Source: Paenalicyclobacillus macrosporangiidus
GTDB lineage: Bacteria > Bacillota > Bacilli > Alicyclobacillales > Alicyclobacillaceae
Direction of reading: 5' to 3'
Length of the DNA stretch: 64,000 bases
Assembly: GCF_900116805.1 (NCBI RefSeq)
Contig: NZ_FPBV01000008.1
Location: forward strand, 1-64,000
The translations under genes and the position numbers were made by a program. The notes under the pieces are model-generated. The model saw only the letters and a program-made list of their open reading frames with translations. It did no database searches and was not told the origin of the DNA. Of this stretch, positions 24,112-34,293 are shown one piece after another (the stretch's first letter is position 1; each line of letters starts with the position of its first letter).

Positions 24112-26268
24112 TCACTGCACGAGCCGGCGCACGCTGTGCACGTCCTTGATCCGCTTGAGGCGTTCGACGACGGTGCGCAGGTGATCCAGGTTGCGGATCC
24201 GCACGGTCAGGTTCACGTGGGCAATGCGTTTGTCGTCCACGCGCCCGTGGACGGCCTGGATGTCCGTCTTCGTCTCGGCCACGGCGTTCATCACCTCGTT
24301 GATGAGGCCGTGCCGGTCCATCGACACCAATTCGATGTCGACCGGGTACGACTGGTCCGGCGCGCCCGCCCACTCGACGTCAATCACCCGCTCCTCATTG
24401 GCCCGCAACTGCAGCGCATTGGGGCAGTCCGAGCGGTGCACCGACACCCCGCGGCCCCGCGTGACGAACCCGACAATCTCGTCACCCGGCACCGGGTTGC
24501 AGCATCGCGCGAACCGGATGAGCAGGTTGTCCACCCCGCGCACCCGCACCCCGCTGTGCGACGGCTTGCCGCGCTCTCTCCCCTCGAGCGACACCTTGTC
24601 GAGCGGCCCGTCGCTGTGATCGCGCCGGTACCGCTCGACCAGCCGCGTCGCCACCTGCACCGGCGACAGGCCGCCGTACCCCACCGCCGCGTACAGGTCG
24701 TCCTCCTTGGAGAAGTTGAACTTCTGCAACACGTCCGTCATGTAGGCCGGTGTCATCAGCAGGTGCGGCTCGGCGCGCTGGCGCGCCAGCTCCTTTTCAA
24801 TCAGCTCGCGGCCGCGGGCGACGTTCTCCTCGCGCTTCTCCTTCTTGAACCAAGCCCGGATCTTGCTCTTGGCCTGCGAGGACTTGACAATCTTCAACCA
24901 GTCGCGGCTCGGGCCATAGCTGTGCTTCGACGTGAGGACCTCGACGATGTCCCCGGTGCGGAGCCGGTAGTCGAGCGGCACGATTTTACCGTTGACCTTG
25001 GCGCCGATGCAGCGGTTTCCGATATCCGTATGGATGCGGTAGGCGAAATCGATGGGGACCGATCCCGCCGGCAGCTCGATGACGTCCCCCTTGGGCGTGA
25101 AGACGAACACCTCGTCGGAGAACAGGTCAATCTTCAGAGTCTCCATGAACTCTTGCGCGTCCCGGAAGTCCTGCTGCCACTCCAGCACCTCCCGGAACCA
25201 GGCCAGCTTCTGGGCAAACTTCCCCTCGGCCTTCTGCCCGCCCTCTTTGTACACCCAGTGGGCGGCGATGCCGTACTCGGCCGTCTGGTGCATCTCCCAG
25301 GTGCGGATCTGGATCTCCAGCGGCTCCCCCCTCGGGCCGATGACGGTGGTGTGCAGGCTCTGGTACATGTTCGCCTTCGGCATCGCGATGTAATCCTTGA
25401 ACCGGCCAGGCATCGGTTTCCACATGGTGTGCACGATGCCGAGCACGCCATAGCAGTCTTTGACGCTGTCGACGATCACGCGGATGGCGAACAGGTCGTA
25501 AATTTCGTTGAACTCCTTGTTCTGCGTGACCATCTTCCGGTATATGCTGTAAATGTGCTTGGCGCGGCCGGAGACTTCCGCCTGGATGTCGATCTCGCGC
25601 AGCTTCTCGCGCAACACCTGAATGACCTCGCCGACGTACGTCTCCCGTTCCTTCCGCTTCTGCGCCATCAGATTGACGATGCGGTAGTACTGCTGGGGAT
25701 TGAGGTAGCGCAGCGACAGGTCTTCGAGTTCCCACTTCAGCGTGTAGATGCCCAGCCGGTGGGCCAGGGGTGCGAAGATTTCGAGGGTCTCCCGCGCGGT
25801 CCTGAGCTGTTTCTCAGGGGGTTGGTAACGGAGGGTGCGCATGTTGTGCAGGCGATCCGCCAGTTTGATCAGCAGCACGCGAATGTCCTTGGCCATGGCC
25901 ATGAACATCTTGCGCAGGTTCTCCGCCTGCTGTTCTTCCGTGGAATCGAACTTGATGCGTTTGAGCTTGGTCACCCCGTCGACCAGCCCCGCGACATCGG
26001 CGCCAAACTGGCGCACAATCTCCTCGTCCGTCGCCTTCGTGTCCTCGACCACGTCGTGCAGGAGGGCGGCGGCGAGGGTGGTCGCGTCGAGCCGAAGGTC
26101 GGCCAGGATCATCGCGACGGCGACCGGATGCGTGATGTACGGCTCCCCGGATCGGCGAAGTTGCCCGCGATGGGCCTCCTCCGCATACCGATATGCACGC
26201 CGGATGAGTTCCAGATCTTCCGGCTTGGCGTACTTGGCGACCTTCTCACACAACGGTTCGATGTCCAC
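24112..26268 (-). CDS. relA: Bifunctional (p)ppGpp synthetase/hydrolase
   Basis: 718 residues, standard for Firmicute Rel. The HD hydrolase domain (~45-150) has HPVAVAMILADL and the key LLHDVVEDT. The synthetase domain (~200-350) has YRKMVTQNKEFNEIYDLFAI and AMPKANMYQSLHTTV. The TGS domain (~390-450) has VFTPKGDVIELPAGS, then zinc-finger-like CCNPVPGDEI and a C-terminal ACT domain (~645-718). It makes and degrades the stringent-response alarmone. Lies between apt and dtd on the same strand. Confidence 0.96.
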   Translation of the reverse strand: MDIEPLCEKVAKYAKPEDLELIRRAYRYAEEAHRGQLRRSGEPYITHPVAVAMILADLRLDATTLAAALLHDVVEDTKATDEEIVRQFGADVAGLVDGVTKLKRIKFDSTEEQQAENLRKMFMAMAKDIRVLLIKLADRLHNMRTLRYQPPEKQLRTARETLEIFAPLAHRLGIYTLKWELEDLSLRYLNPQQYYRIVNLMAQKRKERETYVGEVIQVLREKLREIDIQAEVSGRAKHIYSIYRKMVTQNKEFNEIYDLFAIRVIVDSVKDCYGVLGIVHTMWKPMPGRFKDYIAMPKANMYQSLHTTVIGPRGEPLEIQIRTWEMHQTAEYGIAAHWVYKEGGQKAEGKFAQKLAWFREVLEWQQDFRDAQEFMETLKIDLFSDEVFVFTPKGDVIELPAGSVPIDFAYRIHTDIGNRCIGAKVNGKIVPLDYRLRTGDIVEVLTSKHSYGPSRDWLKIVKSSQAKSKIRAWFKKEKREENVARGRELIEKELARQRAEPHLLMTPAYMTDVLQKFNFSKEDDLYAAVGYGGLSPVQVATRLVERYRRDHSDGPLDKVSLEGRERGKPSHSGVRVRGVDNLLIRFARCCNPVPGDEIVGFVTRGRGVSVHRSDCPNALQLRANEERVIDVEWAGAPDQSYPVDIELVSMDRHGLINEVMNAVAETKTDIQAVHGRVDDKRIAHVNLTVRIRNLDHLRTVVERLKRIKDVHSVRRLVQ

Positions 26269-26382
26269 AGACTTTCACCCCCCGTCCATCCCGGCTCCGC
26301 GCCTGTCCACCCGGCCTCCCGCCGGCCTCCTCGATGCGCTCGCTGCCTTGCCTGCCCGCCGCAGACCCGCGGCAGACCGGTT

Positions 26383-26898
26383 TCAGTCGTAGCGGATCAA
26401 CGTCCGAATCGGCAGCCCCGCCAAGCGGTCCCGCCCGCCGAGGGCTCCGAGTTCGATGAAGAAGGCCGCGCCGACGACGAAGCCGCCGAGCTTGCGAACC
26501 AACGCCACCGTCGCCGCCATCGTCCCGCCGGTGGCGAGCAGGTCATCCGCGACCACGACCCTTTGGCCGGGGCGAACGGCGTCCTCGTGGATCTCCAGGA
26601 CGTCCGTCCCGTACTCCAGGGCGTACTCCACCGACACCGTCCGGTGGGGCAACTTGCCCCGTTTCCGGACCGGGACAAACCCCACCCCGAGCGCGTAGGC
26701 CAACGGCGCCCCGACCACGAATCCGCGGGCCTCCGGCCCGACGACCAACTGCGCGCCCACCTCCCGGGCGAACGACGCCAGTTCGTCGATGGCCTGCCGG
26801 TACGCAGACCCGTCGGCCAACAGCGGCGTGATGTCCTTAAAGCGGATCCCCGGTTGCGGAAAATCGAGGATCTCCCGGATCTTGCTGTTCCAGTCCAT
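26383..26898 (-). CDS. apt: Adenine phosphoribosyltransferase
   Basis: 171 residues from ATG 26898 with GGAG eight bases upstream. It converts adenine and PRPP to AMP. PRPP-binding motif [14 protein letters not shown] and the N-terminal [21 protein letters not shown] are diagnostic. It follows recJ with a 12-base gap and precedes relA, the usual Bacillales order. Confidence 0.96.
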   Translation of the reverse strand: MDWNSKIREILDFPQPGIRFKDITPLLADGSAYRQAIDELASFAREVGAQLVVGPEARGFVVGAPLAYALGVGFVPVRKRGKLPHRTVSVEYALEYGTDVLEIHEDAVRPGQRVVVADDLLATGGTMAATVALVRKLGGFVVGAAFFIELGALGGRDRLAGLPIRTLIRYD

Positions 26899-26909
26899 AC
26901 GTTCGCTCC

Positions 26910-28886
26910 TCACGCTTCGCGGCGCCGGCCGGCCTGCCGCAGGTGCGATTGATAGTGTAACGATTCCCGCAGATCCTTGGCGTCTGCATTGTCAACAACA
27001 TGATACGCGCTCTCCTGGTAGCGAGCAAATCCCAGTTCGACAAACGTGTCGAGCATGAGCTGCGCGTCCGACGCAGACCACCGCGCGCCCAGCCGATGCA
27101 GCTCCGCTTCCACCAGCCGCCGCCGCGCCCGCAGCAGCCGGTACAGCAGACCAAAGTCCTCCCGCAGCAAGGGCCGTGTAAAACGGCGCGCCGACTGCAC
27201 GCGCAGTTGCGGCCGGACCATCCCTTGCCACTCGTTCCGGTCCAGCCGGCAGACCGCGCCAATCACGTCTCCCGGCCGCCAGGTCCGCACCTCCGCCGGC
27301 GCACGGAACCAGACCAGCTCGGCCTGGTCCCGCCCCTCCTGGACGCGCAGCCGCAGGTGGCTGCCATCGCCGAGCGGCGTGACCGCCACCAGCGTCACGG
27401 GGCCGACGAAAAACGCGAACGGCGGATTACCCGGGCCAAACGGTGCAAACCGCTCCACCCACGACAGGGTTTCCAGCGTGGCCTCCCGCAAGGGCAGGTA
27501 GTCGTCCGCCCCAGGCATCCCGGACACCGGCGCTTGGAAGGAGAGGGCCGCGAACGCCTGCCGAAACGCCTCCAGATCCCCCCGGCGGACGCCGCAGCCC
27601 ACCGCCCCGGCGTGGCCGCCGAAGTGGTGCAGGTGCTCGGCGCAGGCCTCCATCATCCCGTGCAGATGGACTCCCTCCGGCGCGCGGCCCGACCCGCGCA
27701 GCACCTCTTCCCCCTCATCGGCGAGCACCACCACCGGGCGGCCGTACCGTTCCGCCAATCGGGCCGCCACAATGCCCGCCACGCCCAGCGGCCACGGCCC
27801 CCACACCGCGAGGCCCCCCGGGCCGGCGGCACCGTCCGCCATCCACGCGTCCAACGCCGCGCACGCCTCGATGAACGCCCGCTCCGTCTCCCGCTTGCGC
27901 CGGTCGTTGCACGCCTCCAGTTCGGCCGCCCACCGCCGGGCGGACAGCTCGTCCGAGGTGGCCAAGAGCCGGTAGGCCAGCTCTGCCGAATCCATCCGTC
28001 CCGCGGCGTTGAGGCGGGGGATCACGGTCCACTGCAACAGTTCCGCCGACAACGCGCCGGGAGTCAGTCCGGCCTGCTCGCACAGCGCCCGCCAACCGGC
28101 CCGCCGGCTCCCCCGCAGGCGGTCCATCCCTTCCACAATCAGCCGGCGGTTTTCCCCCGTCAGCGGCACCGCGTCGGCCAGTGCCCCGAGTGCCGCGAGG
28201 CCCAGCCACCAGCCGGCGATCTCCGGTTCCACGCGCACGCTCGCCCGCGCGCACAGCGCGAGGGCGAATTTCCACGCCACCCCGGCCCCGGAGAGGATGG
28301 CCTGCGCCGCATCCCGGCTGCGCGCCGCATGCACCACCGCCTGTGCCGCGGGAAGGTCCGGCCCGGGTTCGTGATGGTCCGTCACCACCACGGGGATGCC
28401 CCGCGCGGCCGCGCGTTGCACGGCCTCGTGGGCGCGCACGCCGTTGTCCACCGTGACGATGATCCCGCATCCCATCTCCGCCGCGCGATCGACCATCGCC
28501 TCGGACAGGCCGTACCCGTCCCGCACCCGATGCGGGAGGATCACCTCGCAGCGGGCGCCCGCAAGCCGCAACGCCTCCGCCGCAATCACGCTGGCCGTCA
28601 CCCCGTCCACGTCGTAATCCCCGACCAAAGCGATGACCGCCTCGCGGCGGATGGCATCGAGCACGGCATCCACGGCCGCGTCCATCTCCTCGAACGAAAA
28701 CGGGTCGCTCCACGGGATGCGAGTCGGGTCCCACCACATTCCGACTTCCTCTTCCGCCACGCCGCGCGCGCACAACCACCGCGCCACCCGCAGAGGGACG
28801 CCGCACCGCTCGGCCATCCTGCGCGCCGCGTCTTCCGGAATCCCCGCCGTCCGCCACAGGCCCGGCGCTCTTTCCTCACCGGTCAA
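26910..28886 (-). CDS. recJ: Single-stranded-DNA exonuclease RecJ (short form)
   Basis: 658 residues from TTG 28886, overlapping the CDF stop. The DHH phosphoesterase core is intact: [14 protein letters not shown] (motif I), [21 protein letters not shown] (motif III) and [14 protein letters not shown], followed by the DHHA1 block [14 protein letters not shown] and an OB-fold. RecJ degrades 5' single-stranded ends in recombination and mismatch repair. B. subtilis RecJ is about 120 residues longer at the C-terminus; here that end is a compact winged-helix-like segment ([19 protein letters not shown]). Confidence 0.93.
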   Translation of the reverse strand: MTGEERAPGLWRTAGIPEDAARRMAERCGVPLRVARWLCARGVAEEEVGMWWDPTRIPWSDPFSFEEMDAAVDAVLDAIRREAVIALVGDYDVDGVTASVIAAEALRLAGARCEVILPHRVRDGYGLSEAMVDRAAEMGCGIIVTVDNGVRAHEAVQRAAARGIPVVVTDHHEPGPDLPAAQAVVHAARSRDAAQAILSGAGVAWKFALALCARASVRVEPEIAGWWLGLAALGALADAVPLTGENRRLIVEGMDRLRGSRRAGWRALCEQAGLTPGALSAELLQWTVIPRLNAAGRMDSAELAYRLLATSDELSARRWAAELEACNDRRKRETERAFIEACAALDAWMADGAAGPGGLAVWGPWPLGVAGIVAARLAERYGRPVVVLADEGEEVLRGSGRAPEGVHLHGMMEACAEHLHHFGGHAGAVGCGVRRGDLEAFRQAFAALSFQAPVSGMPGADDYLPLREATLETLSWVERFAPFGPGNPPFAFFVGPVTLVAVTPLGDGSHLRLRVQEGRDQAELVWFRAPAEVRTWRPGDVIGAVCRLDRNEWQGMVRPQLRVQSARRFTRPLLREDFGLLYRLLRARRRLVEAELHRLGARWSASDAQLMLDTFVELGFARYQESAYHVVDNADAKDLRESLHYQSHLRQAGRRREA

Positions 28887-29797
28887 CGCCGCCCCTCCTC
28901 CTCATCCGGGTAACACGGATTGACGTGCACCAGCACATCCAGCACGCGCGGCAGCCGCGTGATCAACCGCTCCTTCACCTCGGCCGCGATGCCGTGCCCC
29001 TCGGCCACCGACATGCGCGCGTCGACGCTGATCTTGACGTCGATGACGACGTACCGCCCGTGGTCGCGCACGCGCAGCTCGTCGATGTGCGCCACGCCCG
29101 GCACGGACAGGATGACGTCCTCGTACGTCTTCACCTGTTCCCCTTCAACGACGCGATCCATCAGCACGTGCACCGCGTCCTTGGCGATCTCATACCCCAT
29201 CTTGAAGATCAACACCGCCACCACGAGGCTCGCGACGGCGTCCATGCGCACCAGCCAGTGGACTTGCCATTCGGCGCCCGCCCTGGACAAGAGAATGCCG
29301 ACGAGCGCCGCCAACGAAGAAAGCACATCGGACCGGTGATCCATCGCCGACGCAATCAGGCTTTGGCTGTGCAGGCGCTTGCCGAGGCGATAGTTGTACT
29401 GGAACATGACCTCTTTGACGACGACCGCCGCCGCAGCCACCCAGGCTGCCAACACCTGCGGCTGTTCCGCCGGACGGAACAGAGACATCACCGCGCCCAC
29501 CGCCACCTCCAGCCCGGCAGCGGCCAGCAGGCCCGCGACAATCCCCGAGCTGATGAGCTCCGCCTTGCCGTGCCCGTACGGATGATCCGCGTCGGGCGGC
29601 TTGCGGGCCACCATGAGGCCGACGATGACCGCGATGGAGCCCGCCAGGTCCGCCGCCGAGTGGACCGCGTCCGCGACCAGCGCGCGGCTGCCCGCGAACA
29701 CGCCCACTGCCCCTTTGCCGGCGGTGAGCAACAGGTTGACGATCACGCTGGCCCAGGCTCCGGCCTGTGCCTGGCGGTGGTCCTCATGTCCGGACAC
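28883..29797 (-). CDS. CDF-family divalent cation exporter
   Basis: 304 residues from GTG 29797, eight bases after AAGGGG. Six membrane segments are followed by a cytoplasmic ferredoxin-like domain. Metal-site residues are visible in ADAVHSAADLAGS (TM2), DADHPYGHGKAE (TM2-3 loop) and SAMDHRSDVLSS (TM5). The metal could be zinc, manganese or iron. The stop overlaps the recJ start. Confidence 0.92.
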   Translation of the reverse strand: MSGHEDHRQAQAGAWASVIVNLLLTAGKGAVGVFAGSRALVADAVHSAADLAGSIAVIVGLMVARKPPDADHPYGHGKAELISSGIVAGLLAAAGLEVAVGAVMSLFRPAEQPQVLAAWVAAAAVVVKEVMFQYNYRLGKRLHSQSLIASAMDHRSDVLSSLAALVGILLSRAGAEWQVHWLVRMDAVASLVVAVLIFKMGYEIAKDAVHVLMDRVVEGEQVKTYEDVILSVPGVAHIDELRVRDHGRYVVIDVKISVDARMSVAEGHGIAAEVKERLITRLPRVLDVLVHVNPCYPDEEEGRR

Positions 29798-29898
29798 GCG
29801 CAAATCCCCTTTCCCGGCGCCCGGCCGGCGAGAGCGGCCGAGCGGCGCCCTGAGAACAGCGACGCGCTCCCGCAGGAGCGCGTCCTGTTGACTCCCGC

Positions 29899-30810
29899 TC
29901 ACGCGGGATGCTTTTCCGGTGCACTCCGCCGCATCTGGCGACCCCGCCACGCCACCCACAGGGGGCTTGCGATGAAGATGGAGCTGTACGCGCCGCTGAC
30001 CAGCCCGACGATGAGGGCCAGGTTGAAGTTGTGGATGGTCTGGCCGCCGAAGAAGTACAGGGTGACCGCCGCGATGAGCACCGTCACGACCGTGTTGATG
30101 GAACGCGACATGGTCTGCCACAGGCTCTTGTCGACCAGATGCTCGAGGTCGCTGAACGACCGCGGTTTGGCAATCCGGAGATTCTCGCGGATGCGGTCGA
30201 AGATGACGATGGTGTCGTTGATGGAGTAGCCGACAATCGTCAGGATGGCGGCCACGAACGTCAGGTCCACCTCCAGCCGCAGCAGCGCGAACACCGACAT
30301 GACGATGAAGGCGTCGTGCAGCAGCGCGACGATGCCGGAGATGGCGAACCGGTATTCAAAGCGGATGCTGACGTACGCGACGATGAACAGGCTCGCCAAC
30401 AGCACAGACCAGACCGCCTTGCGGGAGGTCTGCTGCGCGACGATGGGGTTGACGGTTCGCACGTCCGCCCCCGACGCCTTGGGGAACGTCTGCTTTTCCG
30501 CCTGGTTGATCTTCGCAATCTGATCCTGGGTCAGCACCTCGGGGAAGCGCACGACGGCCATGTCACTGCGCGTACCGGCCACCGTGATGCCCCCTTCCGG
30601 GACGGACAGGCCAATCTGCTGAAACATGTCGCGCACCTTCTGCACGTCCACCGGTTCGTTCAACTGCATCTGCACGCGCGAGCCGGCGCGGAAGTCCGCC
30701 CCGAGGTTGAATCCAAACAACAGGAATGCCGCGAGGCCGAGGACGGTAATGACCCCCGACAACAGGAAGAACCACCGCCGCCGGGCCACGATGTTAAACC
30801 GCGCATTCAC
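29899..30810 (-). CDS. secF: Protein translocase subunit SecF
   Basis: 303 residues from GTG 30810, which overlaps the secD stop (GTGA). The signature NLGADFRAGSRVQM lies after TM1, and the TM4 block LTFVAAILTIVGYSINDTIVIFDRIREN carries the family Asp/Arg; six membrane segments are expected. It works with SecD to pull exported proteins across using the proton or sodium gradient. SecD and SecF are separate genes here, whereas B. subtilis has a fused SecDF. Confidence 0.95.
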   Translation of the reverse strand: MNARFNIVARRRWFFLLSGVITVLGLAAFLLFGFNLGADFRAGSRVQMQLNEPVDVQKVRDMFQQIGLSVPEGGITVAGTRSDMAVVRFPEVLTQDQIAKINQAEKQTFPKASGADVRTVNPIVAQQTSRKAVWSVLLASLFIVAYVSIRFEYRFAISGIVALLHDAFIVMSVFALLRLEVDLTFVAAILTIVGYSINDTIVIFDRIRENLRIAKPRSFSDLEHLVDKSLWQTMSRSINTVVTVLIAAVTLYFFGGQTIHNFNLALIVGLVSGAYSSIFIASPLWVAWRGRQMRRSAPEKHPA

Positions 30811-32093
30811 GACTGCACGACCCCCTTCCCGGCGCCGTACCACCAGGGCCGCGCCACCACACCCGACTTGGTGAACAACAGCAGCATGGCCCGGCTCAGG
30901 AGCACCGCGGTCAGCATGCTGACGACGATGCTGATCATCAGCGCCACGGCGAATCCGCGGATGTCGCCCTGGCCGAACCAATACATTACGGCGCCAGCGA
31001 TAAAGGTGGTCGCGTTCGAGTCGATGATGGTCCGCAGGGCTCTCTTGTTGCCTGCAATCACGCTGGATTGCACGCTCTTGCCGTTGCGCAGCTCATCCTT
31101 GATCCGCTCGTAGGTGATGATGTTCGCATCGACCGCCATGCCGACGCCGAGCACCAGCGCGGCCAGGCCGGGCAGCGTCAGCACCACGTGCATGCCGGCG
31201 AACGTGAGCAGCACCAGGTACAGGTACGCCACCAGGGCGACGTCGGCAATCAGGCCCGCCATCCGGTAGAGGGCCAGCATGAACAGGAAGATCAGGAGGA
31301 TGGCGGCAGCTCCGGCCCACAACGTCGCCTTCAGGGACGCGAGGCCGAGCGACGGCCCGACGTTCGTCGAGCTGATGAGCTTCAGCGGATACGGCAGGGC
31401 CCCGGCATTGAGCTCCTTGGCTAACTCATTGCACGCCTCGGGCGTACTCAGCGTCGGTCCGTAGATCTCCGACTGGCCGTTTGACATCACCGACTGGATG
31501 GTGGGCGCCGTCAACAGGTCGCCGTTGAGGAACACGTAGATGGGCTTCTGCAGGTACTTGGTCGTGATGTCCTGCCACTTCTTCGGATCCTTAAATTCGA
31601 GGGTCACCACGTTCTGCCCGGTCGTCGGGTCCTGCGCCCAACGCGAGTTGGGCTTCAAGTCCGCCCCCGTGGCCAACAGGGTCTTCTCGTCCGGCACCCA
31701 CTTTCCACTCTTGTCCTGGGTCGCGTTTCCGTACATTTTCAGATCGGCCGTCTGGCCGATGACCCGCTCCGCCTCCGATTGGTTGAACGTGCCCGCCAGC
31801 TGCACCCGCACCTGGTCCGAACCCTCCAGTTCGATGATGGGAGAGCCGGTTCCGAGGTTGTTGACGCGCAGCTCAATCGCCTGCACGACCGCCTTCGCGC
31901 CGTCCGGCGTCAGTGGTTTGTCCGGGCTCGACTGAATTTGATAGAGCAGTTCGAAACCGCCTTTGAGATCGAGTCCGAGCGAAATGTGCTTCCACAGTTG
32001 CATCGACGTGCCCGCCGTCAGCCCGATGACCGCCCCGATGACCGCGAGAAACGCCAGGAAACGGCCCCATTTACGATGACGCTTCGTTTTCAA
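30807..32093 (-). CDS. secD: Protein translocase subunit SecD
   Basis: 428 residues from TTG 32093, eight bases after GGGGAG; the frame extends to 32273 without a better start. One N-terminal membrane segment, then SLGLDLKGGFELLYQI (the SecD motif), a periplasmic P1 domain, and five C-terminal membrane segments with VGMAVDANIITYERIKDELR. Transcribed from a good promoter inside the end of comN and coupled to secF. Confidence 0.95.
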   Translation of the reverse strand: MKTKRHRKWGRFLAFLAVIGAVIGLTAGTSMQLWKHISLGLDLKGGFELLYQIQSSPDKPLTPDGAKAVVQAIELRVNNLGTGSPIIELEGSDQVRVQLAGTFNQSEAERVIGQTADLKMYGNATQDKSGKWVPDEKTLLATGADLKPNSRWAQDPTTGQNVVTLEFKDPKKWQDITTKYLQKPIYVFLNGDLLTAPTIQSVMSNGQSEIYGPTLSTPEACNELAKELNAGALPYPLKLISSTNVGPSLGLASLKATLWAGAAAILLIFLFMLALYRMAGLIADVALVAYLYLVLLTFAGMHVVLTLPGLAALVLGVGMAVDANIITYERIKDELRNGKSVQSSVIAGNKRALRTIIDSNATTFIAGAVMYWFGQGDIRGFAVALMISIVVSMLTAVLLSRAMLLLFTKSGVVARPWWYGAGKGVVQS

Positions 32094-32228
32094 ACCACGA
32101 GTCTCCCCATCCACAAGGTAATGGCCCGCCGTCCGGCGGGCCCGGCCCCAAGGCGCACGGGGCACCCCGAAGCCCGGCCGGGCCTGGACCCGGCCGGTCG
32201 TCCACAGGTCGTCCAAACAACCTTCCTC

Positions 32229-32258
32229 AGTATAATCAACCCTGCTTTGAAGCGTCAA
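32229..32258 (-). promoter_or_regulatory. SigA promoter for secD-secF
   Basis: Minus strand TTGACG (32258-32253), 18-base spacer, TATACT (32234-32229). The -35 and spacer lie within the last codons of comN, 136 bases upstream of the secD start. Confidence 0.7.
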
Positions 32259-32523
32259 ACACGTCCGTGCCAAGCTTGCCTTGGTAGGCGTTCATCGTCA
32301 GATAGGTCATGAAGCGGCCGATATTCAACCCCAGGATGGCCGCCACCACATCGTGCAGGGCGCCACGCCCCCGGGTCATCTGCATGACGCACGCCCACAC
32401 CTCGGCCGGGGTCACCTCCTCGTAGCCGAGCAGGTGAAACTCCTCCGCCTTCACCCTGCAGAGCTCCATCAGTTCCGGTTCATAATCTTCCCACCGAACC
32501 TCGCGTTCCTGTGCGGATTCCAC
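32236..32523 (-). CDS. comN: Post-transcriptional regulator ComN family
   Basis: 95 residues from GTG 32523 after GAGGGG. Core LMELCRVKAEEFHLLGYEEV, TPAEVWACVM and ILGLNIGRFMTYLTMNAYQG match the ComN family (B. subtilis YrzD), which acts on comE mRNA and associates with DivIVA. Position between spoVB (divergent) and secD matches the Bacillus order. No membrane segment. Confidence 0.85.
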   Translation of the reverse strand: MESAQEREVRWEDYEPELMELCRVKAEEFHLLGYEEVTPAEVWACVMQMTRGRGALHDVVAAILGLNIGRFMTYLTMNAYQGKLGTDVFDASKQG

Positions 32524-32709
32524 ACGGCACCGCCCCTCTTTCACCGCCCGCCGCGCTCGGCGCGGCGCGTCTGCAACCCTTTCGCATCCTTTCGCCGCCC
32601 CGGCGGCGGAATCCTGCTCGGGCCCGGGACTAACCCCGGGCTGCGCGGCATACGCATGATACGGACAGACCTCCGCCTCCGGCGGGGAATGAGCGAGGCG
32701 TTCCGACCG

Positions 32710-34293
32710 ATGATCCAACGTTCGTTTCTGCACGGTACCCTGGTGTTGATGCTCTCCGGCGTGGTGACCCGCATCCTCGGGTTCGTCTACCGGATCTATT
32801 TGTCTAGGCTCATCGGCGCCGAAGGGATGGGCCTGTTCCAAATGGTGTGGCCGCTGGCCAGCCTGGCGCTGACCTTCATCACCGCCGGGTTGCCCATCGC
32901 CATCTCCAAATTGGTCGCGGAGGCGTATGTCCAGCGCGATCGCGCGCGGATTGAACGCGTCATGCGCATCAGCACGTGGGTCATCGTCACCATGTCCGTC
33001 GTGGTGGTCGTCCTGATGTGGGTCCTCCGCGGCTTCGTGCTGCGCCACTGGTTCACCGACCCGCGCGCCTATCTGACGTACCAGGTGATGATCCCCATCG
33101 TCATGGTGATCGCCATCTCCAGCATCTACCGGGGCTATTTCCAAGGGTTGCAAGACATGGCCCCGACGGCGTGGGCGTCGATTCTGGAGACCATCGCCCG
33201 CATCGGCGTGGTCTACGGTCTGGCCGGTTCCTTCATCCGCTACGGCATCGCGGCCGCCGCAGCCGCCGCGATGGCGGGCACCGTCATTGGCGAAATCGTG
33301 GGGCTGGGCTACCTCATCCTGCAGCAGCGGCGCAGGGGGCGGCTGTCGGATCTGTTGCCCGATGCGCCAACACGGAGCTTGGAGACTCTCCGGCAGACAC
33401 TGCACGCCATTGCAGAGCTGGCCATTCCAGTGACGGTGAGCCGCCTCATCTGGTCGTTCCTGTGGGCGATTGAACCGATCCTCGTGACGCGCGCCCTGCT
33501 CCACGCCGGCGCCAGCGGCCCGGAGGCCACCGAGATGTATGGCCAGTACGGCAGCATGGCCGTTCCGCTGTTGGTGTTCCCGACCGTGTTCACCGCTTCC
33601 CTCGCCGCCAACCTCGTCCCCTCTGTGTCGGAGGCGATGGCCGAAGACGAGGTGCAGCGCGTGCGCATCCGGTTCGCGCAGAGCTGGCGCGCCACAGCCC
33701 TGGTCGGCATGCCCGTGTCGGTGATCTTCACCCTGTTCGCCCACCCGTTGTGCTGGGCCATCTATCGGGACGAGGGAGTCGCCCCCATCCTCCAGGTCAT
33801 GGCGCCGGCCGGCTTCCTGATCTATCTGCAGGGTCCGGTCACCGCCATTTTGCAAGGCCTGAACCACGCGACCGTCGCGATGGTCATCTCCATCCTCGGC
33901 GGCGTCCTGCGCCTCAGTCTCATTTGGGAACTGGCATCCCAGCCCCACCTCGAAGTGCTCGGCGTGGCGTGGGCGACGACCATCGCCAATGTGGTGACGC
34001 TGGTGTTGTACTGTGCGGCCCTGTACCGCTACATCGGACTTCCGGTGAACGTCGCCGACACGGCGAAGGTGGCCATCGCCTCACTCGTCATGCTGGTGGT
34101 CTGCGATCTGCTCACGCCGGACACCGGCCACCTGGGAGCCGGCCGGATGCTGGCGGCCATCGTGGGGGGAGGGATGGTCTACTTCGCCCTGTGCTGCGCG
34201 TTTCGCGTGGTCACCTCGCGGACGATGCAGCGCATCCCGAAGATCGGCGGCGCGCTAGCGGCCTTGGTTCGGTGGATGCCGTTCGGCATCTGA
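32710..34293 (+). CDS. spoVB: Stage V sporulation protein B (MOP/MATE-fold flippase)
   Basis: 527 residues from ATG 32710 (GAGGCG nine bases upstream), giving the usual N-terminus MIQRSFLHGTLVLMLSGVV; in-frame ATGs at 32656 and 32690 are alternatives. About 14 membrane segments, with the family block RILGFVYRIYLSRLIGAEGMG in the first and SSIYRGYFQGLQDM. SpoVB is needed for spore cortex formation as a lipid-linked peptidoglycan precursor flippase. Divergent from comN; its last 39 bases overlap the convergent DUF421 gene. Confidence 0.92.
   Translation: MIQRSFLHGTLVLMLSGVVTRILGFVYRIYLSRLIGAEGMGLFQMVWPLASLALTFITAGLPIAISKLVAEAYVQRDRARIERVMRISTWVIVTMSVVVVVLMWVLRGFVLRHWFTDPRAYLTYQVMIPIVMVIAISSIYRGYFQGLQDMAPTAWASILETIARIGVVYGLAGSFIRYGIAAAAAAAMAGTVIGEIVGLGYLILQQRRRGRLSDLLPDAPTRSLETLRQTLHAIAELAIPVTVSRLIWSFLWAIEPILVTRALLHAGASGPEATEMYGQYGSMAVPLLVFPTVFTASLAANLVPSVSEAMAEDEVQRVRIRFAQSWRATALVGMPVSVIFTLFAHPLCWAIYRDEGVAPILQVMAPAGFLIYLQGPVTAILQGLNHATVAMVISILGGVLRLSLIWELASQPHLEVLGVAWATTIANVVTLVLYCAALYRYIGLPVNVADTAKVAIASLVMLVVCDLLTPDTGHLGAGRMLAAIVGGGMVYFALCCAFRVVTSRTMQRIPKIGGALAALVRWMPFGI

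Noticed and set aside
23644-26952. 1102-residue open frame on the plus strand opposite dtd-relA-apt
   Set aside because: It is the antisense shadow of three clearly identified genes. Its composition (His/Arg/Val-rich, no motifs) is what GC-rich codon bias produces on the opposite strand.
27000-28913. 637-residue plus-strand open frame opposite recJ
   Set aside because: recJ on the other strand has intact DHH motifs; this frame is Arg/Pro/His-rich noise.
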